From Edaphochlamys debaryana (Eukaryota > Chlorophyta > Chlorophyceae > Chlamydomonadales), in contig JAEHOE010000111.1 in NCBI GenBank assembly GCA_016858145.1, positions 124,001 to 188,000 of the forward strand: DNA of 64,000 nucleotides, in the 5' to 3' direction. Shown piece after piece: positions 36,701-47,316 of the stretch. The translations under genes were made by a program, and so were the position numbers. Every line of letters starts with the position of its first letter. The stretch's first letter is position 1. The notes beneath the pieces were generated by a model. It saw only the letters and a program-made list of their open reading frames with translations. It searched no databases and was not told where the DNA came from.

Positions 36701-36906
36701 CGCTGCCCGGGGACCAGCTGCGAGCGCAAGGCTGAGCCCGGAAATAGGACCAGCCTCGAACCCAAGCTGAGCCCGGACACTGACGTGAAGGCCAGCCCGA
36801 CGCCGGTGTCTGCCGCTCGCGTCTTCGTGGCGAACGCGCACGCCCGCTCCAGGGCCGCGCCAGTGTCCTCATCGCCGCTCACGAGGACGAGGACGGGCTG
36901 AAACAT
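33704..36906 (-). CDS. DEG15: DEG15/TYSND1-type peroxisomal processing protease
   Basis: Exons on the minus strand are 36906-35030, 34910-34508, 34360-34208 and 34087-33704, in phase, giving 938 residues. This is the trypsin-like protease that removes PTS2 presequences from imported peroxisomal enzymes. The catalytic triad is visible: H531 in LLVTTAHLFHS, D615 in NHLDLAVLQLE and S783 in GGSGGALLDGSGRLVGLVTS. The family block NARHAGGTTLP follows. The protein ends RRSRL, where SRL is an accepted peroxisomal targeting signal type 1 (plant DEG15 ends SKL). A non-catalytic N-terminal half, normal for this family, precedes the protease. Oddities are an acidic/Gly-rich insert of about 80 residues between the D and S segments, and an Ala-rich hydrophobic run ([18 protein letters not shown]) just before the targeting tripeptide. 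The CTG TAA of the last codons itself spells TGTAA. Confidence 0.93.
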
Positions 36907-36928
36907 ACTAAACCAGTGACATAGAGAG

Positions 36929-37146
36929 CAGTTGTGCCGCTTTGGCTCGAGCGGGATGCGTGCCTGTGGGTCGAGACCCTGCAAGCCTAGACTACAATGG
37001 AGACTGCCGGTCAGTTGTTGGCTCGAATGGGAGGCATTCCTAGGCGGGCGCAAGTCTAAACTAGCATGGAGGATACCGGTCAGTTGTGCCGCGTTGGCTC
37101 GAACGGGAGGCGTTCCTAGGGGAACAAGACCCTGTAAAGTTCGGTT
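36929..37146 (+). repeat. Three tandem repeats, about 70 bases, upstream of DEG15
   Basis: Units start CAGTTGT at 36929, 37012 and 37081. They share TTGGCTCGA(A/G)(C/T)GGGA and, in units 2-3, GGAGGC(A/G)TTCCTAGG; units 1 and 2 end in a (G/T)(A/G)CCGGT block. They begin 23 bases from the DEG15 start codon and so lie in its 5' UTR or promoter. Confidence 0.75.
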
Positions 37147-38705
37147 GGCCAGTGCACAGGCGAGGGTTGTGGTGCCATAAGGTGCCTTGTGGGATTAACG
37201 GCCAGATTCGCCTCGCCGTGCCATGCCCCATGCCGTGCCACGCCCCATGCGGTCCCGAGTTCCCAGTTCCCGAGTGCCAACCAAAGCTCATGGTGCTGTC
37301 CCACCTCCCACTCAGGGTTGACGGGAGGGCAGGGGGGGCAGAGCAAGCAAGGATTTGGGAACTGATGCGAGGGAGGAGGGCTCGGGAGGAGGGCCCGGGG
37401 GCAGTCACGGGGGGGAGAGACAGCACCTGTGCCGCATCTGAATAGTCATACCGCTTTGCGGCTTTGTGTGCAGGACACCGAGCTGGACTGCACCGGACAG
37501 CACACGCGTCCCTGTCCCGCCTGAATAGCTTGAGGTTTCCCTTCCGTCTCATCCAGCCGACCCAGGTGCATCTCCGGCTCCAGTTCCGGAGAGCGTGTGG
37601 CTACTGCCCCCGGCAGCACCTTCGCCAGTGTTGCAGGCTGGGATTGCACTTTGATGGCCTTGCTTTTCGCGTGACCTCGTCCCCGTTCCCCAATCCCCCG
37701 GCAGAACCCTGCTGGGGGGGTGCGGGGTTGAAGGCTTGGGTCCGGCTTCAGACCAACATTCCGCTGCCTGGGGCGGGTAATACCGCTTGCTGGGTGCCGC
37801 CTATCTTATGCCCCTAGGTTTCGGGCAGTACTGGGGCCAGGGGCCCCGTCTGCCCCCCTCGAACTTCACCTGACTGAGGGCTTCCCTGTGGCTGACCGGT
37901 ACGTCCCTGCGGGCTGGTGGGAGGCTGGGGAACCCGCAGGGTTGCAAGCGCGGCTCTTTCCAGCCGTTCCCGCCATTTGAACCATGGCCGACACGCATGC
38001 TGCATGTACCATATGCCATCCTGGACAGGGGGATGATCCCACGCCCTGAACGGTAGATGGGCTGGCATCATTCGCAGCGGTGTTCTGCGAGGCCTTTGGC
38101 TTTGCAGGCCTTTGCTCCACACTTCTGATGTTTAATACCTGCCACCACCAGCCATGAGGCATGCCCCCGGCCCAGAATCAGAGGTGAAGGTCTGAGGAGC
38201 AAGGACACGACCAGCCAAGAGGGCGCGCGGGACCGGCCCACGCACGAGGCGACAGCGGTGAAGAGGCGGGAGATACGGGGAGATCACGGAGGGCACAGTA
38301 GGCCTGGAGCCACTGAAATTGAGTGCCAGACGAGCCGGGGCAGAGTTGAGGGCGACGAGTCTGAGGGGAATTGAGGTCGGGGGGAACTGGGGCGTGTCCG
38401 TTGGACACAACCCGGGCTGGCCTCAGCTGGCCGGGGGGGGAGGGAGATTGCGCGGGGTGAGCGCACTTCCCCGCGCAAACCCGCCAGTTTGTCACCCGCA
38501 TTGCTTCTGCATACGATCACCTGGCTCATACAATCGATCCATTCCACTTACGCTGCTTATCGAGAAGGGTTTGACATAGGCTGAGGCAGCATTGTGTGCA
38601 TTTCAGCGAGCCCGTGCCATGGTCCCGCCAGACTCTTTGTGCGGAGAGTATGACAACACCGAATACGGACCAGTTTAGCGGTTCACGCTTGCTTGCGGTG
38701 GAAGC
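37147..38705. other. Intergenic region between divergent genes
   Basis: It holds the promoters of DEG15 (-) and the zinc-finger gene (+). No gene is supported. A short CATGCC(C/G)-rich stretch lies at 37220-37255. Confidence 0.45.
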
Positions 38706-41700
38706 ATGCAGTCGGAAGACAGAGCCGCAGAGCCATCAACGGCTGAAAAGCTGCGGGCAGGTAAGATGAAGGCTGTGTTGTTCATTTTGGACCCGGACTG
38801 ACATGGCCTTGCCGCGCCCGCAGAGTTGCAAAGGCTGTGCGCGGAGCTCCCGGGTTCCCTGAGCTCCGAGCAGCCTCACGTTCTCATCGAGTGCATTGCG
38901 TGCGTCTTCAGCGAGGCGGATGGCGCACTCGGGTACGTCCGCGCTCGGGCCGCCGCGGGTCGCGACGATACACGCGCGCTGCCCCGACCCCGTGGGGCAC
39001 GAGTTGACATAGAGCCCAAAATGGATCGGAGACCGGCTGATGGGCCTTGGGCGGCGGGAATTCAGCGGGACTCGGTTGTGACTACCGAACCCAAACCCTG
39101 CGGCGCCCTGCCGCTACCCTCCGCACCCCTCTCACCCCCCTCGCTAAATGACGCTGCTCTCGCCGACCAAAAATATATAGCCCAATACATGCTTTTTCCC
39201 AGTCCCCTATGGCTCGGCGTCCTGTCAAGGCGGTCTCTGCCTTGCCCGTGTCAAACCAAAAGTTGCATCGCCGCTCCGCGCCAAACTCATTATTGCAGAA
39301 TCACGAAGGCCGGCAGCGGCACGGTACTCAACAACGACTGCCACACCGCCGCCGCTCCGGGCGGATCAAAGACGGACTCTGACGCATGCCCCTCCAAGCC
39401 CACCTCCCCCGCCAAGAGCCTCAGCGCCCGCCAGGTCGCCGACGGCCTCGCCTTACTAAGCCAGCTGCACGACGAGGTCCGTACGACAGAGGAGACGTGC
39501 ACGACCTCCCCATGCGAGCTGGGCTGGCTGGGCCTGGTCACGGAGGCGACCTGGGAGTCGGGGCCCTCCACGCTGTCGCGCTGCCCCGACTGCCACCGCA
39601 CCGTCCTCACGTGCCGCCTGGCGCTACACCGCACCTCGGGGCTGTGTGTGCCGGGGCCGCCTCCGGGCCGAGCCAAGCCTGCCAATGGCGCGGTGGCAGG
39701 CGGCGGCCGGGGGTCACGTGGCGTGGCGAGCGGCTCTCGGGGCAGCCCTGGAGCGGCCGGGCTGGCGGGGGCAGGCGCCGGGGGCGGTGGCGGCAGCGGT
39801 CGAGGTCGGGGTCGCGGCAGAGGGCTGGGTCGGCCGCCCGGGACGGCTGGATCTCGCGCTGGGGGCGCCCGGCTGATGAAGAGCCTGGCGGCACTGACCG
39901 CAGACCCGCTGACGGCAGCGCCCAACGCCTGGGCGCCGGCCGCCGAGGGCGCAGGCCCGGCCGGAGCCCGAGCCCCCACCAAGCTGAACAAAGTGACGTT
40001 CCCGGGCCTGCCGGCAGCGACGGCAGCGACGGGGCTGGAGGACAGCGACGACGATGACGTCATCATTGTGGATACCCCCACGGCGGTGGCGGCGGCGCCG
40101 CCACCGTCAGCGCCGACGGCGGCGCCAGCAGCAGCCACCCCCGCGCCGGCGGCAGGAGCGGCGCCGGCGGCGGTCGGCACGCCCAACGGAGGCGCGGCAC
40201 GGGCGGCAGCGCCACCGGGTTCTGCACCAGGGGCGGCACAGGAGCGGACGCCGGGCAGCGGCGGTGGTGCGCCGCCGGTGCTGGCAGCGCCGCGGCTGCG
40301 GTCCGGCAAGATGGACGGCGGCCTGCTGTCGGCCTTCATGCGGGGGCTGTCGGGCTCCTTCGTGTTCCCGCCTTCGGCGCGGAGGGCAAGGTCCCGATCT
40401 AGCAGGTGCGGGATTGGTCTGGGGCTGTAGTACATACCGCGAAATCGAGCTCAAGTCCGCACCTGCACATGGCACGGGCCTAGCTTCGTTTGGCCCACAC
40501 CGCTCCGGGGTCCCCACTATCACACCAACCGCATTCACAACACCCCGCGCCCCCGGCGCCCCGCCCGCAGGCGCAAGCGCTCCATCCCCTCCAGCGACCC
40601 CTTCCTGCAGCTGATGGAGCAGAGCGCCGCGGCGCTGCGGCAGTCGCAGTCCAAGCTGGCGGCCATGCTGCCCACCGCCGCCGCCAAGCGGGTCCTCAAG
40701 ATCAAACCCGCAGCCGCCGGGGCCACCCCTGGCGGCGCTGCGGCTGGCGGCGGCGGCGGCCCTGCCGGCGCGGGTAGCGGAGCCGCCGGCGGCTCAGCGC
40801 CAGGCGCGTCCCCCCCGGTCCGCCCTGGCGGCGCTGCTGGCGCGGCGGTGGCGGGGCGGCCGTTGGGCAGCACGGGCGCGGGCGCGGGTGCGGGTGGGGG
40901 CGGCGGAGGGACGGATGCGCCGCCGAGGCTGGTGCCTGCCGGCCTCAAGGGCTCCCCCGCTCAGCAGCTCATGATGCGGCGGCAGCAGCTGGCGCAGCAG
41001 GCGCAGCAGCAACAGCAGCAGCAACACCAACTGGCGCTGCAGCAGCGGCAGCAGCGACAGCAGCGGCTGGCGGCGGCGGAGGCAGCGGCGCGGGGGCCGG
41101 GTGGAGGGAGCGGTGCATCGCCTTCGGGCGCGGCACCTGCGCGGCCGGGCATGGGCCCCGGTGCTGCGCCAGGCGGGCCCTCGGGCGCCAAGCCCTTCCC
41201 TGCAGCGCCGCTGGGCAGCCCCCGGCAGCAGCCCAGGGCGGCCGCGGGGGCAGCCGTGGGGGCCGCGGCAGCTGCAGCCGCCGCAGCCGCGGGGTCGCAG
41301 GCGGGGTCCCTGGCGGGCCAGAAGCGGCCGGCAGGCCAGGAGCTGCCCCGCCCCACCAGCCGGCTGCGGAGCCAAGCGCTCGCCATGGGGGCGCCCGCAA
41401 GGCCGCCGCCTGCGGGGCCCCAGTCGCCCACGCAGCGTGCGGCTGCTGCCGCTGCCGCTGCGGCGGCGGCCAAAGCAGGTGCTGGGCCCAACGGCGGCGC
41501 ACCGGGCTCCATGGCCACGCGCCAGGCCGGAGCGCCGGCGGCCCCCGGCGGCCCGCCCCGCGGGACGCAGCCGACGCGGGGGCAACCGCAAGGCAACGGA
41601 GCTCGGCCCGGGCAGGAGACGGGGCAGCACCCGCCCGGCGCCGCCGGGCAGTACTACCCGGGTCGGCAGCCCCACCCGCCCAACGCCAGTGCGGTGCAAC

Positions 41701-42683
41701 CCAGCAGCGGGCAGGCGCCAGGTCACCCGCCGCCGCCGCACCCCCACCCCCACCCTACCCCACACCCGCACCCACCCCCACCCCCACACCCGCACCCGCA
41801 CCCGCAGCCGCAGCCGATGCGGCCGGGGGCACCGCCGCCCATGGCGCCGGGAAGGGCGCCGCACGAGGCACCTCCGCCTCCCGGCGGGCCGGCAGGCATG
41901 ATGCCGACCCCGGGTCACCAGCCGCCGGCAATGATGCCGACACACGGCGCGCCCCCGCCAGCCCCGGGCATGATGCCGGCGCCGGGCGCGCCCCACCACC
42001 CGGGGGCCAGCCACGGCATGCCCCAGGCACCGGGCGCACCTCCTCCGCCTCCGGGCATGATGCCAACCCCGGGGGCGGGCGGGGGCATGATGCCTACCCC
42101 TGGTGGCCCCGGCCCTGGTCCCGGGCATGGGCATGGCATGATGCCTACCCCCGGCGCGCCGCCTGGGGGCATGATGCCAACGCCAGGGGCGCCCGGTGGT
42201 ATGGTGCCCAACCCTCCTGGCGGCCCGTCAATGGCTCAAGTGCCAGGGGCTTACGTGATGAAGCCCCAGGCGCCCGGGCCCAACACGCAGCCTGGCGCCC
42301 GGGGCGCCATGATGCCCACACCCGGCATGATGCCCACACCGGGGATGATGCCTACCCCAGGCATGATGCCGACGCCTGGGATGATGCCAACGCCGGGCAT
42401 GATGCCCACACCCGGCATGGTCCCTGTGGGCGCCGCGCCGCCAGGGCAGCCGCAGCAGCAGGCCCCGCAACCGCAGCATCAGCCCCAGTACATGGCACCT
42501 CAGCCCCACGGGCAGCCACCCCTGCCGCCACCTCAGCAGCCGCAGCCACACCCACCGCCGCCGCAACAACAGGGTCAGCCACAGCCGCCGCCGCCACAGC
42601 CGCCGCAGCCGCTGAACCCGCAGCTGACGATGCAGTTTGCTCAACAGATGCAGCAGCAGACCATGCAACTATTGCAACAGCGC

Positions 42684-42721
<38 letters not shown>

Positions 42722-43262
42722 GCCACCCCCGCAGGCCCACGCGCCGGCGCAGTACCAGCAGCCGCAGGCTCCCAACCAGCCCCCGCACGGTTACTCGCCA
42801 CACCCGCAGCAACAGCCGCCGCCGCCCTCCCAGCCCCAGCCCCAGGCGCCGCCACCCGGGCAGCCACAGCACGCCATGCGGCCCGGCGTGCCGAGCATGC
42901 AGCCGGGGCCGGCGCCGGGTCCAGCCCCCATGGGCGCCCAGCCCTACCCCTACCAGCAGGCACCACAGCAGCCACAGCAGTACCATCAGCCACCACAGCA
43001 GCAGCCGCAGCAACAGCAGCAACAACAGCCCATGCAGCCGCAGTACCAGCCGCCGCAGCAGCAACAGCCGCCGAGGCCCGCGCCGGCTCCCGGCCCCACC
43101 GCTCCCAGGCCCGGAGCGGCACCAGGACAGCCGCAGCCGGCGGCGGCGGCGCCAGCCCCGGCCGTGGCCATGACGCCGCAACAGCAACAGCAGATACTCC
43201 AGCAGCACTACCTCTTAACGCAGGCGCGCGCGCACCAGGCAGTGGCAGCAGCAGCTGCTCAA

Positions 43263-43294
<32 letters not shown>

Positions 43295-45040
43295 ACAACA
43301 GCAACAACAACAGCAACAAGCGGCGGGAGCTCCAGCTGCAGGTAGGGCGCAGGTCGCTTGCTACCTTCAAAACCGGGCTGCAAGCATCTGAGCCGATGCA
43401 TCCAAGCCGATGCATGCACTCACATTGTCCCCTTGCCCCTGCGCCGCACTTCCTCCCGCAGGACCTCCCGCCCCGCCCGCGCCCCAGCCCATGGCGCCCG
43501 CGCCGGGCGCCGCTGCGCCCCGGCCTGCCGCTGGCGCCCCGGGCGCCGGCTTCCTGCTGACTCCCGCGCAGGTGCAGGCGCAGGCCCAGGCCGTGTTGCA
43601 GCAGCAGCAGCACCTGGCCATCGCGCAGCAGCTGCAGCACGCGCAGCAGCAGCTGGCGCAGGCGCAGCAGATGCACCAGGCCAGCGCCAACGGCGGCAAC
43701 TCGCAGCAGGCCGCGCAGCTGCAGCAGGCGCAGCTGCAGCTGCAACACGCGCAGCAGCTCTTCCACGCGCAGGTGCGGCGCGCGGTGCTCGTGTGGGGGA
43801 GGAGCGCTAGCCAGGGCGTTGTTGGAGGGCCAGGGCTGTGGGGTTGGGCGTGGATGGGCTCGAACGCTGTGGGAAGCGGTTGGAAGCGCTGACTGCGTGC
43901 ATGCGGCGGTATCTCTTCTTCTGGCGCGCAGGTGCAGATGCAGCTGCAGCAGCGCATCATTGCGGTGAGGCCCGGAGGGGAGGGAGGGGCAGAGGGGCAC
44001 TGGTGTGGGGCTTTGCCCCGGCCGTCATTCGAGAAAGCTTGCAGTCAACCGGTAGAGGGATTGGGGCGTAGGGGCGCTTGCTGGCCCCCTTCCTTTGAGC
44101 TGCCTCAAGCCCTGCCCACCATGCCGTCCCCTACCCACTTCAGGCCCAGGCGCAGCTGCAGCAGCAGGCCGCGGTGCAGCAGCACGCCCAGGCGCAGGCC
44201 CAAGCCCCGGGCCAGCCGCCGCCGCAACCGCACGCGCAGCAGCCCCCGCCCGCTGCGCCACCGCCCGGGTTCCCTGGGTCTCAGGCGCCTCAGCCTGCGG
44301 GTGTGCCACAGTTCGTACCGCAGCCCCAGCGCCCGCCGCAGCCGCCGCAGCCCCAGGCGCAGCAGGCGCAGCCGCAGGCCCCGGCTATGGCGAGGGCGCC
44401 GTCCATGCAGCCCGGGCCGCAGCAACCGGCGCAGCCCCAGGCGCAGTACGCTCCGCCGGTGCCGCAGCAACCGCAACCTCCCTACGGCGCGCCCCCGCAC
44501 CCGGTGCATGCACCGCCGCCGCACCAGCCGGGCATGCCCGCGCCCGGCGGCGTGCCGCAGTACGCCCCGCCGCCGCAGCAGCCGGGGCAGGCACCGCCAC
44601 AAGCACCACCGCAACAGCAGCCGCAGCCGCAGCAGCCGGGCTTGGCGCAGTTCGCCACCCCTGAGAAGCTGCAGCAGATGCTGCAGGCCCAGGCGTACCT
44701 GCGTGTGCAGCAGGCGCAGGCGCAGGCGCAGGCGCAGGCGCAGGCGCAGGCACAAGCTCAGGCCCAGGCCCAGGCCCAGGCCCAAGCCCAGGGACAGGCC
44801 CAGGCGCAAGCCCAGGCGCAGGCCCAGGCCCAGGCCCAGGCGCAGCAGCCCCAGGCCTTCCCGCCGCAGCAGTACATGATGCCGGGGCATGCGCCGCAGC
44901 ACGCGCCCCCGCAGCCCCCGCAGCACGCGCCCATGCACTTCGTGCCCCAGCCGGGCGGCTATCCGCCCGTGGGCTTTGTGCCCATGCCCCAGATGGGTCT
45001 GCCGCCCGGGATGGTGCCCATGCCGCCGCAGCAACGATAG
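38706..45040 (+). CDS. Gln/Pro-rich protein with Sgf11/ataxin-7-like zinc finger
   Basis: Exons are 38706-38760, 38824-38932, 39299-40405, 40571-43341, 43462-43772, 43932-43964 (only 33 bases) and 44144-45040, all in phase, for 1,760 residues. The N-terminus has a short helical segment ([19 protein letters not shown]). A zinc finger follows, [16 protein letters not shown] then C171: C150-x2-C153-x11-H165-x5-C171. This matches the Sgf11/ataxin-7 pattern (CxxC-x11-H), which anchors the deubiquitinase module of the SAGA coactivator. Next are a Gly/Arg-rich stretch, an acidic SIM-like [12 protein letters not shown], and an NLS-like RRKRS. The last two thirds are disordered: polyQ runs, HPHP repeats, MMPTPG repeats and a long (QA)n run. 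A SAGA-type nuclear role is a reasonable guess; any CCHC/CCHH finger protein with a prion-like tail is possible. The assignment rests on the finger alone. Confidence 0.8.
41707..41817 (+). repeat. His-Pro dipeptide coding repeat
   Basis: Within the zinc-finger gene, CACCCC/CACCCG units encode a run of HP dipeptides ([20 protein letters not shown]). Confidence 0.85.
42308..42420 (+). repeat. MMPTPG hexapeptide tandem repeat
   Basis: Six perfect MMPTPG units, with looser [12 protein letters not shown] copies scattered from 41898. Thr and Pro codons differ between units, so the peptide is better conserved than the DNA. Confidence 0.9.
44707..44850 (+). repeat. Gln-Ala dipeptide coding repeat
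   Basis: A run of CAGGC(G/C)-type hexamers encodes about 24 QA units near the C-terminus of the zinc-finger protein, broken once by QGQ. Uniform codons at the 5' end suggest recent expansion. Confidence 0.9.
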
Positions 45041-45734
45041 CCTGGGGAGCAGAGGGCAGCCAGGAGGCCGACAGTGGCGGCCGTATGCTGCGGACAACGC
45101 AATGCGCGCGGAGAGAGGCGGAGAAGGCAGGTGGTACTGCATTTAGGACGCTGCTTTCAGGGACGCTGACGGGGCTTGCTTTCGGGGTCTGCAAGGAGGG
45201 CGGGGACCCGCATCTTGCGCGGGCTGTCAGGAGCGACGTTCGCTAGGCGGTAGGCGAGATTCCTGCCATTGCCTCTGATCAGGTAGCGGTACGTGCAGCT
45301 TGGCCATTCTGATAGCAGCAATGGCTAGGGGCCAGGCAGGCAGTAGAGACATGCATCTGCAGGGTCTGTGTTCTGGGACATTGGCGTGGTGGAGCATCGA
45401 TCCCGCCCTAGCGTTCTAGCTGCTGCTTCAGGAGCCAGTCTTGCGTGTGTCGAGGGAGGGCACTGTTCAATCTTCTCCCGGACTACCCGGTACACATACT
45501 GAAGCATAGTACAATTGCGACAATGAAGCTGCGAGGAGTAAGGGACGCGGACGATGCTTTCGGTGTCTGCAAGGAGGGCGAGTGCCTGCATTTGCGCACA
45601 TATCAGGATGAAAGATGGAAGCGACACGGGGGTCAAGCTTTCCTGTGTCTAGGGACCACGAGCTGCGTATGTCCGCTATCGTTACTTACCTTCGAAGCTG
45701 GGGGGCACCTGTGTGTCTGCTAGGGCGCTCACAC

Positions 45735-45739
45735 TGTAA
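45735..45739 (+). terminator. TGTAA polyadenylation signal, candidate
   Basis: About 695 bases after the stop of the zinc-finger gene; the first TGTAA I see downstream. Confidence 0.4.
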
Positions 45740-46000
45740 GGTATCGTCAGTTAGCGTGCAGGCTGGTCAAGTGAGTTGAGGCTAGATGCGGCAGGACAGG
45801 TCAACAACGACCTAGCAGGGATTGTTATCAGGGCAGATAATGGGCGGTACCAGTGTCCCCGCGCAAGGCGCAACGGCTGTGTGAGGGGAGCGGAGAAGGG
45901 CAGTCGAGCCGTCATACCCCGTTGCTGGAGGGGGCCCGGTCTGTCGGGAATCCTCGGTTGCAGGAAAGCATGCGAGTGGTCTGTGGGGCCAGAGACGGGT

Positions 46001-46133
46001 AGGGGCCGTGCAGCGTAGTCCGGACGACGACGAAGGGGGATGCAGCTGAACGCAACTACGCTGTGCGCAACGCAACCGAAAGAGGGAGAGGCAGAGCGAC
46101 ATGCAAGAACAAGCAGCCGCACGGGGGATCCTA
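46001..46133 (-). repeat. 133-base dispersed repeat, copy 2
   Basis: Reverse-complement partner of 32591-32723, same length with no gaps seen. Confidence 0.8.
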
Positions 46134-46366
46134 GCTGCATCTGTTGGAGGGCCGGAGCCGCGCGAGGTGAGGGCTGCCACCTCACTTTTGAGTCGGGCCT
46201 CGACACAGAAGGCCTCAAGCGTAGAGATGCTGCTGGAGTAGTGAGATAAGCACTGGCTCAGGCGCAGGAGAGCACAGGCACAGGCACAGAGCAAAGCATT
46301 CCATCAAGGCTTACATAGATCTGCCTTCTGCAGCTCAACTCAACCCTGCCTCCACGCACAACCCCC

Positions 46367-46551
46367 TCAGCGGCCCTCCTCCGCCGCCTTGCGCTCCTGC
46401 AGCTTCTTGCACGCGGCCTCCACAACCTTCGCTACCTTACGCGGGAGCCCTGGCATCTTCTTGCCCTTGATCTGCACAACCTCATCCTGCTTGACCGTGA
46501 AGGAGCCCCTGCACTGCCTGCAGGTGTTGCAAAGAACCTTGCAGCAGGTGT
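46367..46551 (-). CDS. Orphan Cys/Lys-rich terminal exon
   Basis: Read on the minus strand, this stretch follows an acceptor-like CCATAACCAG and stays open to a TGA at 46369-46367. It encodes TCCKVLCNTCRQCRGSFTVK, then QDEVVQIKGKKMPGLPRK and KVVEAACKKLQERKAAEEGR. The balanced residue use, paired cysteines and lysine-rich helical tail look like real protein and not like the noise around it. It has no ATG, and I could not find a matching upstream exon between here and the next gene. It may be the last exon of a minus-strand gene, or a gene fragment carried by a transposon, since a CACTA-like end lies about 230 bases away. The two CxxC-type pairs hint at metal binding; no function is assigned. 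Confidence 0.5.
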
Positions 46552-46784
46552 CTGGTTATGGAGAAGCGAGGGAGGCGGGGCGTTTAAGTGCGAGCGGGGC
46601 TCGCTGATGGGGCGCCATGAAAGGCCCTTGGGTCCAAGGGGTGACCTCAGTGTTCAACGTGGCGCAACATGTCGGGGCAGCGGCATCACCAGCCGTACCG
46701 TACCGAAGGAGTGGCTCCTGTCAGTTGTCTTCGGGGCAGAACAGCCGCCTCAGCCGACCGTGACAGGCCGGGGGGGGGGGGTCT

Positions 46785-46808
46785 CTATACAGACAACGGG
46801 GCATAGTG
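46785..46808 (+). mobile_element. CACTA-like transposon right terminus, diverged
   Basis: CTATACAGACAACGGGGC followed by ATAGTG matches the ends at 4016-4042 and 52481-52507 apart from a few bases. It ends in TAGTG, so the element body would lie to the left, over the orphan exon. Confidence 0.5.
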
Positions 46809-47316
46809 CCGTGGTGACTGGCACTGTACTCGCAGGGGGGTGGGGAGGGGGGTCCCAAAGCGTGCCGCTCAAATGCGCAGTAAGCCATTGCATTGCATTC
46901 AGTGCGGTGATCTGCAAAGCCTTTTGTTTGTCGAGGAGGGGCCGACTTCTTGCCGCGGGCTGTCCTTCATAACTTGGAGGTGCCTGTCATTCTTCCCGAC
47001 CCCGACAACACCGCTTCTATTACACTTGCTATTGTTCAGCCTACACAACGCGACGACCAGCTTAAGACTGCGTGGCCCTCTCTCCACACACCTCCCTAGG
47101 CATTAGCCCTTACTCCTTCAACTTCGCTCCATCAGGCCAGCTCTTTCTGCGACGTGAACCGTGCCTGTGCAGAGCTTACTCATTAAAACATCTGGAGAAG
47201 CGTCGGCCCTTGGCGGGGGGGCGAACGCGGGCCTTCCTGCCGGCCGACTGGGGCCCCAGTGCTATCCAATGATGATGCCGCGCTTATAGTGGGAAGCCTA
47301 AGGCAGGCCCTTGAGG
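46809..47316. other. Upstream region of HECT ligase gene
   Basis: No gene supported. It presumably holds the promoter and 5' UTR of the HECT gene. Confidence 0.4.

Larger units (their letters stand above)
45041..46366. other. 3' region and repeat-bearing intergenic stretch
   Basis: It contains the candidate TGTAA at 45735 and the inverted copy of the 133-base repeat. No gene is supported. Confidence 0.5.

Noticed and set aside
47311..47316. Start of the HECT protein at a TTG giving MRMGCNSS
   Set aside because: TTG is not a normal start in nuclear genes; ATG 47317 is the first real start and gives the acylation motif.
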